This document shows, in pieces, positions 17,933 through 26,592 of a stretch of 39,433 bases of DNA. The DNA is from Halioglobus sp. Lineage in GTDB: Bacteria > Pseudomonadota > Gammaproteobacteria > Pseudomonadales > Halieaceae. The position numbers and the translations under genes were made by a program. Location: NCBI GenBank assembly GCA_020443325.1, contig JAGRIK010000276.1, forward strand, positions 1 to 39,433, written 5' to 3'. Within the stretch, counting starts at the first letter, position 1. The number at the start of each line of letters is the position of its first letter. Under the pieces are notes generated by a model. The model saw only the letters and a list, made by a program, of their open reading frames with translations, did no database searches and was not told the DNA's origin.

Positions 17933-19660
17933 GTGCAGAAAATCATCCGCCGGCGCCAGGTTACCGCTACCGCGCCACTCACCGATGCCGGCATCCACCC
18001 GCTGCTGGCACGGGTCTACAGCGCACGGGGTGTCGCGTCCTCCGCGCTGCTCGACCTGGCGCTGGAACACCTGCTGCCCCCCACACAGTTACTCCATGCC
18101 GACCGCGCCGCAACGCTGCTGGCTGACGCGCTCGCTACCGACAAACGCATTGTGGTGATCGGTGACTTCGACGCCGACGGCGCCACCAGTACGGCGCTGG
18201 TGGTGTCGGCGCTGCGGGCCTTCGGCGCCCGCCACGTGGACTATCTGGTTCCCAACCGTTTCGAGTACGGTTACGGCCTCACGCCGGAAATCGTGGCGCT
18301 CGCTGCCAGCGACAACCCCGACCTGATCATCACCGTGGACAATGGGATATCCAGTATCGAGGGTGTCGCCGCTGCCAACAGCCTGGGCATCACTACCCTC
18401 ATCACAGATCATCACCTCGCGGGCCGGGAATTGCCGCAGGCACAGGTGATCGTGAACCCGAACCAGCCCGGATGCGATTTTCCCAGCAAGGCGCTCGCCG
18501 GTGTCGGTGTGATTTTCTACATCATGCTGGCGCTGCGGGCCGAGCTGCGCGCGAGGGACTGGTTTGCACAGCGCCCCGAGGTCAATCTGGCCCAGTACCT
18601 GGACCTTGTTGCGCTCGGCACTGTGGCCGACGTGGTGCCGCTGGACAGGAACAACCGCATCATGGTGGCCGAAGGCCTGCGGCGTATTCGCAGCGGGCAT
18701 TGTCGCCCCGGCATACTGGCACTGCTGGAAGTGGCGTCGCGGCAGCGCGCATCCGTCGTGGCATCCGATCTCGGCTTCGCCGTCGCACCGCGCATCAATG
18801 CCGCGGGCCGTCTGGAAGATATGTCGATTGGCATCGAGTGCCTGCTGAGCGAAGACATGGCGGATGCGCGGTCGCGGGCGACACGGCTGCACCAGCTGAA
18901 CCAGGATCGCCGTGTCATCGAGCAGGGCATGCAGGACCAGGCGCTGGACATACTGGCGAAGCTGTCGCTGGCGGAAGGGGACAGTGCGCCGGTGGCGATG
19001 ACACTCTACCAGAGCGGCTGGCACCAGGGCGTGATCGGTATCCTCGCCTCGCGCATCAAGGATCGCCTGCACCGGCCCACCATCGTATTTGCCGATGGCG
19101 ATACCGGCGAACTGAAGGGTTCTGCCCGCTCGATCCCCGGTATCCATATTCGCGATATTCTCGATGCGGTGGCCACCCGCCACCCCGGCCTCGTGACGCG
19201 TTTCGGCGGCCACGCAATGGCGGCGGGCCTGACATTGCCGCACGCGGGCTACGAGGCGTTTGCGGCGGCGTTTGTGGAGGAAGTTGAGCGTCATGCCGAG
19301 GATGTGCACCTGCAGGCGGTGATCGAATCGGACGGGGAACTGTCGGCGCAGGAATTCCAGCTGGCACTCGCTACGGAGTTACGCTTCGCCGGGCCGTGGG
19401 GCCAGCACTTTCCGGAGCCGGTATTCGACGGACGATTTACAGTGGTGAGCCAGCGATTGGTCGGGGAGAAACATCTCAAGCTGGTGTTGACCCCCGTCGG
19501 GAGCGATACCCTGCTGGATGGGATCGCATTCAATATTGATCCAGGTGCCTGGCCAAACCCCGCTGTGGCCGAGGTCGAGATCGCCTATCGCCTGGATGTG
19601 AACGAGTTTCGCGGCCAGCGGTCGGTACAGCTGATGGTTGAGCATCTGGTGGCGGGCTGA
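17933..19660 (+). CDS. recJ: single-stranded-DNA exonuclease RecJ
   Basis: 575 aa from GTG 17933. The frame stays open further left into thrC, but only the GTG gives the family start (QKIIRRRQV, then LLARVYSARGV). RecJ degrades single-stranded DNA 5' to 3' in recombination and mismatch repair. DHH-family motifs: GDFDADGATSTALVVSAL (motif I Asp residues), TVDNGISS, TDHHLAG (motif III), VALGTVADVVPLD, and the DHHA1 domain with GVIGILASRIKDRL and TRFGGHAMAAGLT. The OB-fold follows to the C-terminus. No clear Shine-Dalgarno precedes the GTG, so translation is probably coupled to thrC. Confidence 0.95.
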   Translation: MQKIIRRRQVTATAPLTDAGIHPLLARVYSARGVASSALLDLALEHLLPPTQLLHADRAATLLADALATDKRIVVIGDFDADGATSTALVVSALRAFGARHVDYLVPNRFEYGYGLTPEIVALAASDNPDLIITVDNGISSIEGVAAANSLGITTLITDHHLAGRELPQAQVIVNPNQPGCDFPSKALAGVGVIFYIMLALRAELRARDWFAQRPEVNLAQYLDLVALGTVADVVPLDRNNRIMVAEGLRRIRSGHCRPGILALLEVASRQRASVVASDLGFAVAPRINAAGRLEDMSIGIECLLSEDMADARSRATRLHQLNQDRRVIEQGMQDQALDILAKLSLAEGDSAPVAMTLYQSGWHQGVIGILASRIKDRLHRPTIVFADGDTGELKGSARSIPGIHIRDILDAVATRHPGLVTRFGGHAMAAGLTLPHAGYEAFAAAFVEEVERHAEDVHLQAVIESDGELSAQEFQLALATELRFAGPWGQHFPEPVFDGRFTVVSQRLVGEKHLKLVLTPVGSDTLLDGIAFNIDPGAWPNPAVAEVEIAYRLDVNEFRGQRSVQLMVEHLVAG

Positions 19661-19684
19661 ATCCGTATCGCGCAAAAAGGACGC

Positions 19685-19715
19685 TTGACCTTACAGCCAC
19701 GGGAAGGTTTACATT
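19685..19715 (+). promoter_or_regulatory. MerR-type promoter/operator with 19-bp spacer
   Basis: -35 TTGACC (19685-19690) and -10 TACATT (19710-19715) are separated by 19 bp. Between them lies the dyad ACCTT (19688-19692) / AAGGT (19704-19708). The long spacer with a central dyad is the hallmark of promoters twisted open by MerR-family activators. The half-sites match those of CueR operators (ACCTTCC...GGAAGGT). The start codon is 27 bp downstream, so the operon is autoregulated. Confidence 0.85.
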
Positions 19716-19741
19716 GCAGGCATGAGCCACCCGAGGTGCCT

Positions 19742-20152
19742 ATGAATATCTCCGAAGCCGCCCGCCGCAGCGGGTTAAGTGCCAAGACCATCCGCTATTA
19801 CGAGGACATCGACCTGATCGCGCCCGCCGCCCGGGGCGACAACGGTTACCGCCAGTACGACAGCAAAGCCGTGGAGGAACTCCATTTCCTGGCCCGCGCC
19901 AGGGAAGTGGGCTTTGATCTGCTGGAATGCAGGCAGTTACTGGAATTGCAGCGCGACCGCCGCCGCCAGAGCCGGCACGCCAGGCAACTGGTGCTGGAGA
20001 AGAGCCAACAACTGCAAACCCGTATCGAGCAACTGGTCGCGATGCAAAACGTCCTGCAGGCCATGGCCGATCGCTGCAAGGGCGATGAGGGGCCCGAGTG
20101 TGCGATCCTGGAGGACCTTGCCGGTGCTTCCGAGGGGGAGGGCGGCGTATGA
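19742..20152 (+). CDS. CueR-like MerR-family metal-responsive regulator
   Basis: 136 aa. The winged helix is MNISEAARRSGLSAKTIRYYED through GYRQYDSKAVEELHFLARAREVGF, then a long dimerisation helix. Metal-site residues fall exactly at the CueR positions: C112 and C120 (CKGDEGPEC, seven residues between) and S77, which in CueR marks monovalent-ion (Cu(I), Ag(I), Au(I)) sensors, whereas divalent-ion sensors have Cys there. ATG 19742 is chosen over upstream starts because it begins the DNA-binding domain and follows the promoter. It overlaps the permease gene by 4 nt. Ligand preference is inferred from these residues. Confidence 0.88.
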   Translation: MNISEAARRSGLSAKTIRYYEDIDLIAPAARGDNGYRQYDSKAVEELHFLARAREVGFDLLECRQLLELQRDRRRQSRHARQLVLEKSQQLQTRIEQLVAMQNVLQAMADRCKGDEGPECAILEDLAGASEGEGGV

Positions 20153-21252
20153 GCCACTGTGAGCACGACGCGAAAAAGAGTGCGCCTGTCGCTGCGCCTG
20201 CCTGCCATGGTCAGGCCCCTGCCTCACAGGACGATTGCTGTGACGTTCCCCAGCGCCGCGACTATCTCTTCTGGGGCAGCCTCATTGTCGTGGCAGCGGC
20301 CTACCCGATCGGTGCGGTCATGCACCACGATTCGCACAACGCGCTCTCCATCTTCACCGGCGGTATTTTCGAGCTGTTCAACCAGATGTGGTGGGGTATT
20401 GCGATCGGTGTGCTGTTCGTTGGCATCCTCGGGCGCCTGCCGCGCGAGCTGGTTATGGGTGTTCTCGGTCGCGATGGCGGAATCGGCAGCCTGTTTCGTG
20501 CGACCCTCGCGGGGGTGTTCCTGGATCTGTGCAGCCACGGCATTCTGGCGGTGGGCATGAAGCTTTACGAGCGCGGTGCCAGCGCCGGGCAGGTGATGGC
20601 TTTCCTACTGGCCAGTCCGTGGAACTCCTTCTCGCTTACACTGATTCTCATCGGCCTGATCGGGGTGGGCTGGACACTGTTGTTTATACTGTTATCGCTG
20701 TTGATCGGGATCGTAACGGGCGCGATTTTTGATGCGCTGGTGCAACGCGGCCACCTGCCCGCGAACCCCTGGAAGGATGAACTGGGGGAGGAGCAGCCGC
20801 CGTCAGTGTTGTGGCGGGAACTCCGGCAAACCATGAACTTCTCCGTGGGGGGCACAATGCAATTGCTGCGCGAGGGCTTCGCGGGATCACGTGTCGTTAT
20901 CCGGTGGTCATTGTTCGGGCTGGTGCTCGCGGGACTGATACGCGCGCTGGTACCTGAGGATGCCTTCGCCACCTGGTTTGGCGCCACGATGGGCGGCCTA
21001 TGGCTGACCCTGCTGGCGACCACCGTGATAGAGGTGTGCTCCGAGGGCTCTACCCCCATCGCGGCCGACCTGATGAACCGCGCGGGTGCGCCCGGCAACA
21101 GTTTTACCTTCCTTATGGCCGGTGTCGCCACCGATTACACCGAGGTCATGTCGATACGCGATACCACCAAATCGTGGAAGATCGCGCTCTTCCTGCCCTT
21201 GATCACCGTACCCCAGGTTGTGTTGATCGGGGCGGTGCTGAATCAGTTCTGA
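20149..21252 (+). CDS. PF03773 (DUF318) permease with Cys/His-rich N-terminus
   Basis: 367 aa with about eight to nine membrane spans (first near residues 39-56, then WWGIAIGVLFVGILGRLP, GWTLLFILLSLLIGIVTGAIFDALV and VVIRWSLFGLVLAGLIRALVP). Family signs include DLCSHGILAVGMKLYERGASAGQVMAFLLASPWNS, with ASPWNS diagnostic, and VIEVCSEGSTPIAADL. The same family includes ArsP, an organoarsenical exporter. The first 35 residues hold four Cys and three His (C4, C19, C30, C31; H3, H6, H20), which could load metal. The ATG overlaps the CueR-like stop, so regulator and permease are translated together. Transport of copper, silver or another thiophilic metal is an inference from context. Confidence 0.85.
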   Translation: MSHCEHDAKKSAPVAAPACHGQAPASQDDCCDVPQRRDYLFWGSLIVVAAAYPIGAVMHHDSHNALSIFTGGIFELFNQMWWGIAIGVLFVGILGRLPRELVMGVLGRDGGIGSLFRATLAGVFLDLCSHGILAVGMKLYERGASAGQVMAFLLASPWNSFSLTLILIGLIGVGWTLLFILLSLLIGIVTGAIFDALVQRGHLPANPWKDELGEEQPPSVLWRELRQTMNFSVGGTMQLLREGFAGSRVVIRWSLFGLVLAGLIRALVPEDAFATWFGATMGGLWLTLLATTVIEVCSEGSTPIAADLMNRAGAPGNSFTFLMAGVATDYTEVMSIRDTTKSWKIALFLPLITVPQVVLIGAVLNQF

Positions 21253-21306
21253 TAAAGAAGGAGAGTTCCCCAGCACAAGCAGGAGTAGGACGCCCCGGGC
21301 ATCAAA

Positions 21307-22857
21307 CTAGGGTCGCAACCAGTAGGTACCCTGACCGCTGGCCGGTCGCCCGGGATCATCAATGTTAAAGCTTATGCTCGTAAGGGAGTTGATATTGAGC
21401 CAGATGAAACCGTCCACTGTCGCATTGCTGCTTTCGCTATTTTGTATGGAGAACAGCACATCCGCTGTCGGTAGCCATTGGGGTCGTCCTGTTTGTGTGC
21501 TCATGTTTTCGTCCGTGATCAGCGGAGTAATGTTTGTTACCTCAGCCCCATTTGCGGTCGTCACTATGTGTTCAACGCTTCCAGAATTATCTGCTACGGA
21601 GTAATACAGATACTTACCGCTGGGTGACCAGCTAAATGCATCGGGGCGAGTTGACTGCCCGCTTGTATACACATTGTCCAGACTCATTGCACAACGGTTA
21701 ACCGGATCTCCCACGAACAGGTTTCTGTTTCTATCCGCATCAGAAGACATGAATGCGACATAACGAGAATCCGGCGACCACTTGAAACTAGTAACCGTCC
21801 GGTCAATTGGAGTCGTGCTTGCACTATCATCCTGATAGTTCCTCATGGTGAACTTACCCTGCCCTCCGGCAGGTTGTTCTGAGTAGGCCAATAAATCTTT
21901 ATCGGGTGCCCATTCAAATGCGAGCAGGCCTCTATTCGTGTCGCTCAATGTATCCAGCGTTTCCGTAGCTAACGTGTAAAGCTTCAGATCACTATTGTGT
22001 TGGTCATTATTGTAGAAGTCGAATGCGATATATTTCGATGAAGGCGACCATGCGAGCTGACCATTCATGGACGATATCCGGCTGATAGTACCTGTGGCGA
22101 TATCCAATACATAGATAGAGCGATCTGAGCGGGTACTTTCGACGAACGCCACTTTGCTTCCATCGGGTGATAAGGCAGCATGGCCCACGATAAATGACCC
22201 ATCGTCGAAGGACGGTTGTATCTGCCGCAGCACCTCTCCCGATCGCGCCGATATCACGATCAGTTGTTGATCGCCCACCAGTAGAGCCTGTGACCCGTCC
22301 GAAGTCCAGGAGACGACCCGAATGTCCAGAAATTGCCGGGCGATCGTATCCTCCGGTGGAGCCACGGGCGATCCGATTCGAAACAGTTTAAAAAACATGA
22401 CATCCATGAATGAACTCTGGTCATCCGGGGCCCAGATAAAGTCCCCGACCAGGGAAATTGCACCGGTGGTATATTCCTGGCTATTCGTTACGTCGACCGT
22501 TGTATAGGTGGAACGCGAGGTAAAGGGTGGGTCAATGCCATAGCGAACATATCGGCCCGTTGAAGAGGGCGATACGTCGATAAGGCCCGGGTCAGTCGTA
22601 GTTCCACCAATAAACTGAAACTGGTCTGTGCCGAAATCGTAACGATTCAACGTCTTGAATTGATTGGAGGCGAATATTAATGAGCCGCGATTGTCCTCGT
22701 ATTCCGCCCAATCGTTGGCACCTTCCGCGAAATTACTGAGGCAGGAAAGCTGTCCCGGATTATTGGTATCAGGGATATCGGATCCAGATCCGCCACCGCC
22801 GCCTCCGCAAGCAGACAAGACACTGGCGATGGACAGCATGCAGGCAATTTTTTTCAT
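21307..22857 (-). CDS. TolB-like beta-propeller lipoprotein (PD40 repeats)
   Basis: 516 aa from ATG 22857. The upstream extension of the frame is rejected because MKKIACMLSIASVLSACGGGG is a textbook lipoprotein signal with lipobox LSAC. A glycine linker follows, then repeated WSPxxxYxxF-type blades: SPDGSKVAFVES, WSPSSKYIAFDF, WAPDKDLLAYSE, WSPDSRYVAFMSS, WSPSGKYLYYSV and WLPTADVLFS. These are PD40/TolB-type six- or seven-bladed propeller repeats, usually protein-binding or substrate-scaffolding in the periplasm or outer membrane. No catalytic domain is fused. Its codon use and base composition are more AT-rich than the flanking housekeeping genes, suggesting recent acquisition. It converges with the permease gene. 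Confidence 0.85.
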   Translation of the reverse strand: MKKIACMLSIASVLSACGGGGGGSGSDIPDTNNPGQLSCLSNFAEGANDWAEYEDNRGSLIFASNQFKTLNRYDFGTDQFQFIGGTTTDPGLIDVSPSSTGRYVRYGIDPPFTSRSTYTTVDVTNSQEYTTGAISLVGDFIWAPDDQSSFMDVMFFKLFRIGSPVAPPEDTIARQFLDIRVVSWTSDGSQALLVGDQQLIVISARSGEVLRQIQPSFDDGSFIVGHAALSPDGSKVAFVESTRSDRSIYVLDIATGTISRISSMNGQLAWSPSSKYIAFDFYNNDQHNSDLKLYTLATETLDTLSDTNRGLLAFEWAPDKDLLAYSEQPAGGQGKFTMRNYQDDSASTTPIDRTVTSFKWSPDSRYVAFMSSDADRNRNLFVGDPVNRCAMSLDNVYTSGQSTRPDAFSWSPSGKYLYYSVADNSGSVEHIVTTANGAEVTNITPLITDENMSTQTGRPQWLPTADVLFSIQNSESSNATVDGFIWLNINSLTSISFNIDDPGRPASGQGTYWLRP

Positions 22858-23176
22858 TCCTGAAATGATCAACTTATCTCTCCAATTTCGGGGCGCAAAA
22901 ATCGCCCGCCTGCCCGTGCAAGTTTCATGGGCAGTTGGTTTGTACACAAGGGAAGTTCAATGACTTGAATAAAGCGCGCAATGATAACGGCCTGGAAAAG
23001 CCGCGGCAAGCGCTGGCATCGTCCTGCGCGGGGGTGTTGAGGGCGGTAACCATGGGCTCCTGAAACGCGTGCAGGATTGGGGCAGACTGCCCACTTTTCG
23101 GAGAACAGAATTTAGTCTGTCCCCGTCATGGGTGCTGGGGTAGAATGCCCCGCTCCACATATGACAGGTTTGCACC
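22858..23176. other. 319-bp intergenic region with imperfect palindrome
   Basis: Divergent gap between the propeller lipoprotein and prfB. It has an imperfect inverted repeat: GGGGCAGACT at 23079-23088 against AGTCTGTCCCC at 23114-23124 (one bulged T), enclosing 25 bp. Such GGGG-CAGACT palindromes resemble REP sequences linked to IS200-like transposases, but no transposase is near. TAGAAT at 23141-23146 could be the prfB -10 box; the -35 is not convincing. I see no gene here. Confidence 0.45.
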
Positions 23177-24275
23177 ATGCTTGAGATAAACCCTCTACTG
23201 AACCAGCTGAAAGACATCGAGGCGCGCACCGGCGTGCTCAGGGGGTATCTTTGACTTCGATCTGCGTAAGGAACGTCTCGCCGAAGTAGAACTGGAACTC
23301 GCTGAACCCAGCGTCTGGAACGATCCTGAGCGCGCCCGTGAATTGGGGCGCGAGCGGGCATCGCTGGAAGAAACCGTGCATACCATTGAGAAACTGGACA
23401 GCAGTGCGGCCGATGCCCGTGACCTGTTGGAACTGGCTGCCTCGGAGGATGACCAGGCGACCGTAGCGGAAATCGAAGGCGAGATTGACGCGTTGATTGC
23501 GCTGCTGGAAAAACTGGAATTCCGCCGCATGTTTTCCGGTGAAATGGATGCCAACAATGCCTACCTTGATATTCAGGCCGGCTCCGGGGGTACCGAGGCC
23601 CAGGACTGGGCGGAGATGCTGTTGCGCATGTACCTGCGCTGGGGCGAGGACAAGGGGTTCGACACCGAACTGATCGAGGCCTCCGGGGGGGATGTCGCAG
23701 GCATCAAGAGCGCCACAATCAAGTTCGAGGGAGAGTACGCGTTTGGCTGGTTGCGCACCGAGACTGGCGTGCACCGCCTCGTGCGTAAATCGCCTTTCGA
23801 TTCGGGCAGTCGGCGACACACCTCTTTTGCCTCAATCTTTGTGTCACCGGAAATCGATGACAATATCGAGATCGATATCAATCCGGCTGATCTGCGCACC
23901 GATACCTACCGCGCCAGCGGCGCGGGCGGGCAGCACGTCAACAAGACGGATTCAGCGGTGCGGATTACCCATATACCCACCAATACCGTGGTGCAGTGCC
24001 AGACAGAGCGCTCCCAGCACCAGAACCGCGACAATGCGATGAAGTTGTTGCGCGGCAAGCTGTACGAGCTGGAAATGCACAAGCGCAACGCGGAAAAGCA
24101 GGCCATGGAAGACAGCAAGGCGGATATTGGCTGGGGCAGCCAGATTCGTTCCTACGTGCTGGACGATTCCCGTATCAAGGATTTGCGCACTGGCGTTGAG
24201 ACCAGCAACACGCAGGCGGTGCTCGATGGCAGTATTGACCAATTTATAGAGGCGTCGCTGAAGAGCGGCCTGTGA
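23177..24275 (+). CDS. prfB: peptide chain release factor 2 (programmed frameshift)
   Basis: RF2 terminates translation at UGA and UAA. The gene is split across two frames: ATG 23177 leads 25 codons to TGA at 23252-23254, then a +1 shift continues from GAC at 23253 to the stop at 24275, giving 365 aa as in E. coli. The anticodon-mimic SPF ([12 protein letters not shown]) and the peptidyl-transferase GGQ loop ([18 protein letters not shown]) are both visible. Frameshifting lets low RF2 levels raise its own synthesis. lysS begins 8 bp after the stop. Confidence 0.97.
23240..23254 (+). promoter_or_regulatory. prfB programmed +1 frameshift site
   Basis: An internal Shine-Dalgarno (AGGGGG, 23240-23245) is followed by TAT CTT TGA and then C. 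This is the classic RF2 autoregulation site: the ribosome slips +1 on CTT-T when UGA is read slowly, controlled by RF2 level. Confidence 0.95.
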
Positions 24276-24282
24276 GAGACTT

Positions 24283-25797
24283 ATGAGCAAGCAGGAGCAG
24301 CAGGACGGTTCATCCGGCGCGGCGAGAGAGGCCGCCGAGGAGAATAAGCTAATCGCCGAGCGGCGCGGCAAATTGTCGGCCATGCGCGCGCGGGGCAACC
24401 CGTTTCCGAACGACTTCCGCCGCACCGCCGAGGCCGCCGACCTGCAGCGCGACTTCGGCGAAAAGACCAAGGAGGAACTGGAGCAGGCCAACCGTGTGTA
24501 CGCGGTGGCGGGGCGCCTGATCCGCAATCGCGGGGCTTTCCTGCTGATACAGGATGGTTCCAGCCAGATACAGCTGTATGTGGACCGCAAGGGCCTCGCA
24601 GAGGACACCCTGGCAGAGATCAAGTCCTGGGACCTGGGTGATATCGTCGGCGCCAGCGGCCCGCTGCACAAATCCGGCAAAGGCGATCTCTATATCAACA
24701 TGGCGGAAGCGCGCCTGCTGACCAAGGCACTGCGCCCGCTGCCGGACAAGTACCACGGGCTGGCTGACCAGGAGTTGCGCTATCGCCAGCGCTATGTGGA
24801 CCTGATCGTCAACCCCGAGGCGCGGCAGGTATTTCGCACGCGCTCCAGGATCATCGAATTTATCCGCGACTATATGGCGGGGCTGGACTTCATGGAAGTG
24901 GAGACCCCGATGATGCAGAGCATCCCCGGTGGAGCGGCCGCCAAACCGTTTGTTACCCACCACAATGCGCTGGACCTCGATATGTACCTGCGTATCGCAC
25001 CGGAGCTCTACCTGAAGCGCCTGGTTGTAGGAGGCTTTGAGCGTGTGTTTGAGATCAATCGCAGTTTCCGCAACGAAGGCCTGTCCACGCGCCACAACCC
25101 CGAGTTCACCATGCTGGAGTTCTACTGGGCCTATGCCGACTATAAAGACGCCATGAACCTGACCGAGGATATGCTGCGCAAGCTGACGGCAACAGTATTG
25201 GGCAGCACCACGGTGGAGTCGCAGGGCAGCACCTACGATTTTTCCCAGCCCTTTGCGCGTCTCTCCGTGTTCGACGCGATCCTCAAGTACAACCCGGACA
25301 TAGACGCAGCGCAGCTGGCTGATGACGATGCCGCAAGACGTATTGCTAGTGACCTCGGCATCGAGGTGAAGAAGAATTGGGGACTGGGCAAGGTGCAGAT
25401 CGAGATTTTTGAGAAAACGGTGGAGCACCTGCTGGACCAGCCCACTTTCATCACGGCCTACCCCACGGAAGTCTCCCCGCTGGCCAGGCGCAGTGATGCA
25501 GACCCTTTCGTCACCGATCGCTTTGAGTTCTTCGTGGGTGGCCGCGAACTGGCCAATGGCTTTTCCGAGCTGAATGACGCGGAGGACCAGGCCGAGCGGT
25601 TCCTGGCCCAGGTGGCGCAGAAAGAGGGCGGGGACGAAGAGGCCATGCACTATGATCACGATTACATACGCGCGCTCGAATACGGGTTGCCACCCACGGC
25701 GGGCGAGGGTATCGGTATCGATCGCCTGGTGATGTTGCTGACCGATTCCCCCTCGATCCGCGACGTGTTGTTGTTCCCGCACATGCGGCCTGAATAG
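24283..25797 (+). CDS. lysS: lysyl-tRNA synthetase (class II)
   Basis: 504 aa, normal for the class II enzyme. An N-terminal OB-fold anticodon-binding domain occupies about residues 55-170 ([26 protein letters not shown]). The catalytic domain shows motif 1 ([20 protein letters not shown]), motif 2 ([26 protein letters not shown]) and motif 3 ([15 protein letters not shown]). The N-terminal tail is highly charged. GAGAGACTT precedes the ATG. prfB-lysS is a conserved gammaproteobacterial pair. Confidence 0.98.
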   Translation: MSKQEQQDGSSGAAREAAEENKLIAERRGKLSAMRARGNPFPNDFRRTAEAADLQRDFGEKTKEELEQANRVYAVAGRLIRNRGAFLLIQDGSSQIQLYVDRKGLAEDTLAEIKSWDLGDIVGASGPLHKSGKGDLYINMAEARLLTKALRPLPDKYHGLADQELRYRQRYVDLIVNPEARQVFRTRSRIIEFIRDYMAGLDFMEVETPMMQSIPGGAAAKPFVTHHNALDLDMYLRIAPELYLKRLVVGGFERVFEINRSFRNEGLSTRHNPEFTMLEFYWAYADYKDAMNLTEDMLRKLTATVLGSTTVESQGSTYDFSQPFARLSVFDAILKYNPDIDAAQLADDDAARRIASDLGIEVKKNWGLGKVQIEIFEKTVEHLLDQPTFITAYPTEVSPLARRSDADPFVTDRFEFFVGGRELANGFSELNDAEDQAERFLAQVAQKEGGDEEAMHYDHDYIRALEYGLPPTAGEGIGIDRLVMLLTDSPSIRDVLLFPHMRPE

Positions 25798-25916
25798 GAT
25801 CATTCACGCTGAGGGGCAACATTTTTTAGAAGTGTGCAGCGGTTCCATGCGTGGAGTGCCAGCGCCTTTTTTATGCGCTACACTGCCGGGTAATCGCTAC
25901 GCCTGAGGATGGAACT

Positions 25917-26531
25917 TTGCTCGCGACCCGCCTTTATATTCTTGCCGCCTGCGGATGCCTTTCTCTGCTGCAAGCCTGTGCTAGCGCACCGACGGAAGTC
26001 ACGCCGGTGGAGGAACCTTCCGCGCAGGCTCCAGCGCCCGCGCCGCGCGCTCCCGTCAAATTGACACTTAACCTGCCTGAGCAATCGGCTGCTGCGCCCG
26101 AGTGCACACCACCGTCGAATGTGGATCGGACTTTCCTGGAAAAAGGGTTCAGTAACCTGGCCGCTGGCGACTACCGGGAGGCGGTCAACTACTTCCGGCG
26201 CTACCAGCGCCTCGAATCCGCACCCGGGGTGGATTGGGAGGCGAGTATAGCCGTTGCCTACGTCAAGATGATTCCACAGAGCCCCTACTACAACTGGCGC
26301 GCGGCGCGAGAGTCATACCTGCGCCTGATGCGAAAGCCGCCTGCAGGGGTTAAGTTGCATGAACAAATCGTGTTGATGCGGGACATGCTGGCAATCCTGT
26401 CCGACCTGCATGTACAGATCAATGACCTGCAGAGCGAGAACGCGATCGTGACCGAAAACCTGGAAAAACGCGAGGAAGCGCTACGGCGATTGCGTGAGCT
26501 GATGCTGGGCCAGAAGGACGCAATACAGTAA
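25917..26531 (+). CDS. lipoprotein with TPR-like helices and C-terminal coiled coil
   Basis: 204 aa from TTG 25917, chosen because GAGG lies 8 nt upstream and the product then starts with a short signal peptide and lipobox LLQAC (cleavage before Cys at about residue 21). After a Pro/Ala/Glu-rich linker (residues 25-60) there is a helical part with GFSNLAAGDYREAVNYFRRYQRLE, a TPR-like helix pair. The C-terminus is a likely coiled coil (INDLQSENAIVTENLEKREEALRRLRELM). This layout resembles QseG/YfhG-type periplasmic lipoproteins that act beside kinases, but no qseE/qseF-like genes are adjacent here. The function is unknown. Starting at 25851 instead would add an unlikely leader. Confidence 0.75.
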   Translation: MLATRLYILAACGCLSLLQACASAPTEVTPVEEPSAQAPAPAPRAPVKLTLNLPEQSAAAPECTPPSNVDRTFLEKGFSNLAAGDYREAVNYFRRYQRLESAPGVDWEASIAVAYVKMIPQSPYYNWRAARESYLRLMRKPPAGVKLHEQIVLMRDMLAILSDLHVQINDLQSENAIVTENLEKREEALRRLRELMLGQKDAIQ

Positions 26532-26592
26532 ATGTAAGGCGTACTCCGGCTCGCTGCCAGCGTCGATGCGATCCGCCATCCCGGCCTGAAAA

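Noticed and set aside
16603-17994. Minus-strand ORF (463 codons) opposite thrC
   Set aside because: Shadow of thrC; composition typical of antisense frames, no family signature.
18089-19309. Minus-strand ORF (406 codons) opposite recJ
   Set aside because: Shadow of recJ; His/Gln/Arg-rich sequence with no motif.
23177-23254. prfB considered as a frameshifted pseudogene
   Set aside because: The shift occurs at the canonical programmed site with the internal Shine-Dalgarno, so the gene is intact.
24349-25803. Long minus-strand ORF (484 codons) opposite lysS
   Set aside because: lysS is certain on the plus strand; the antisense frame is open because of GC-rich codon bias, is His/Arg/Gln/Val-rich and has no domain.
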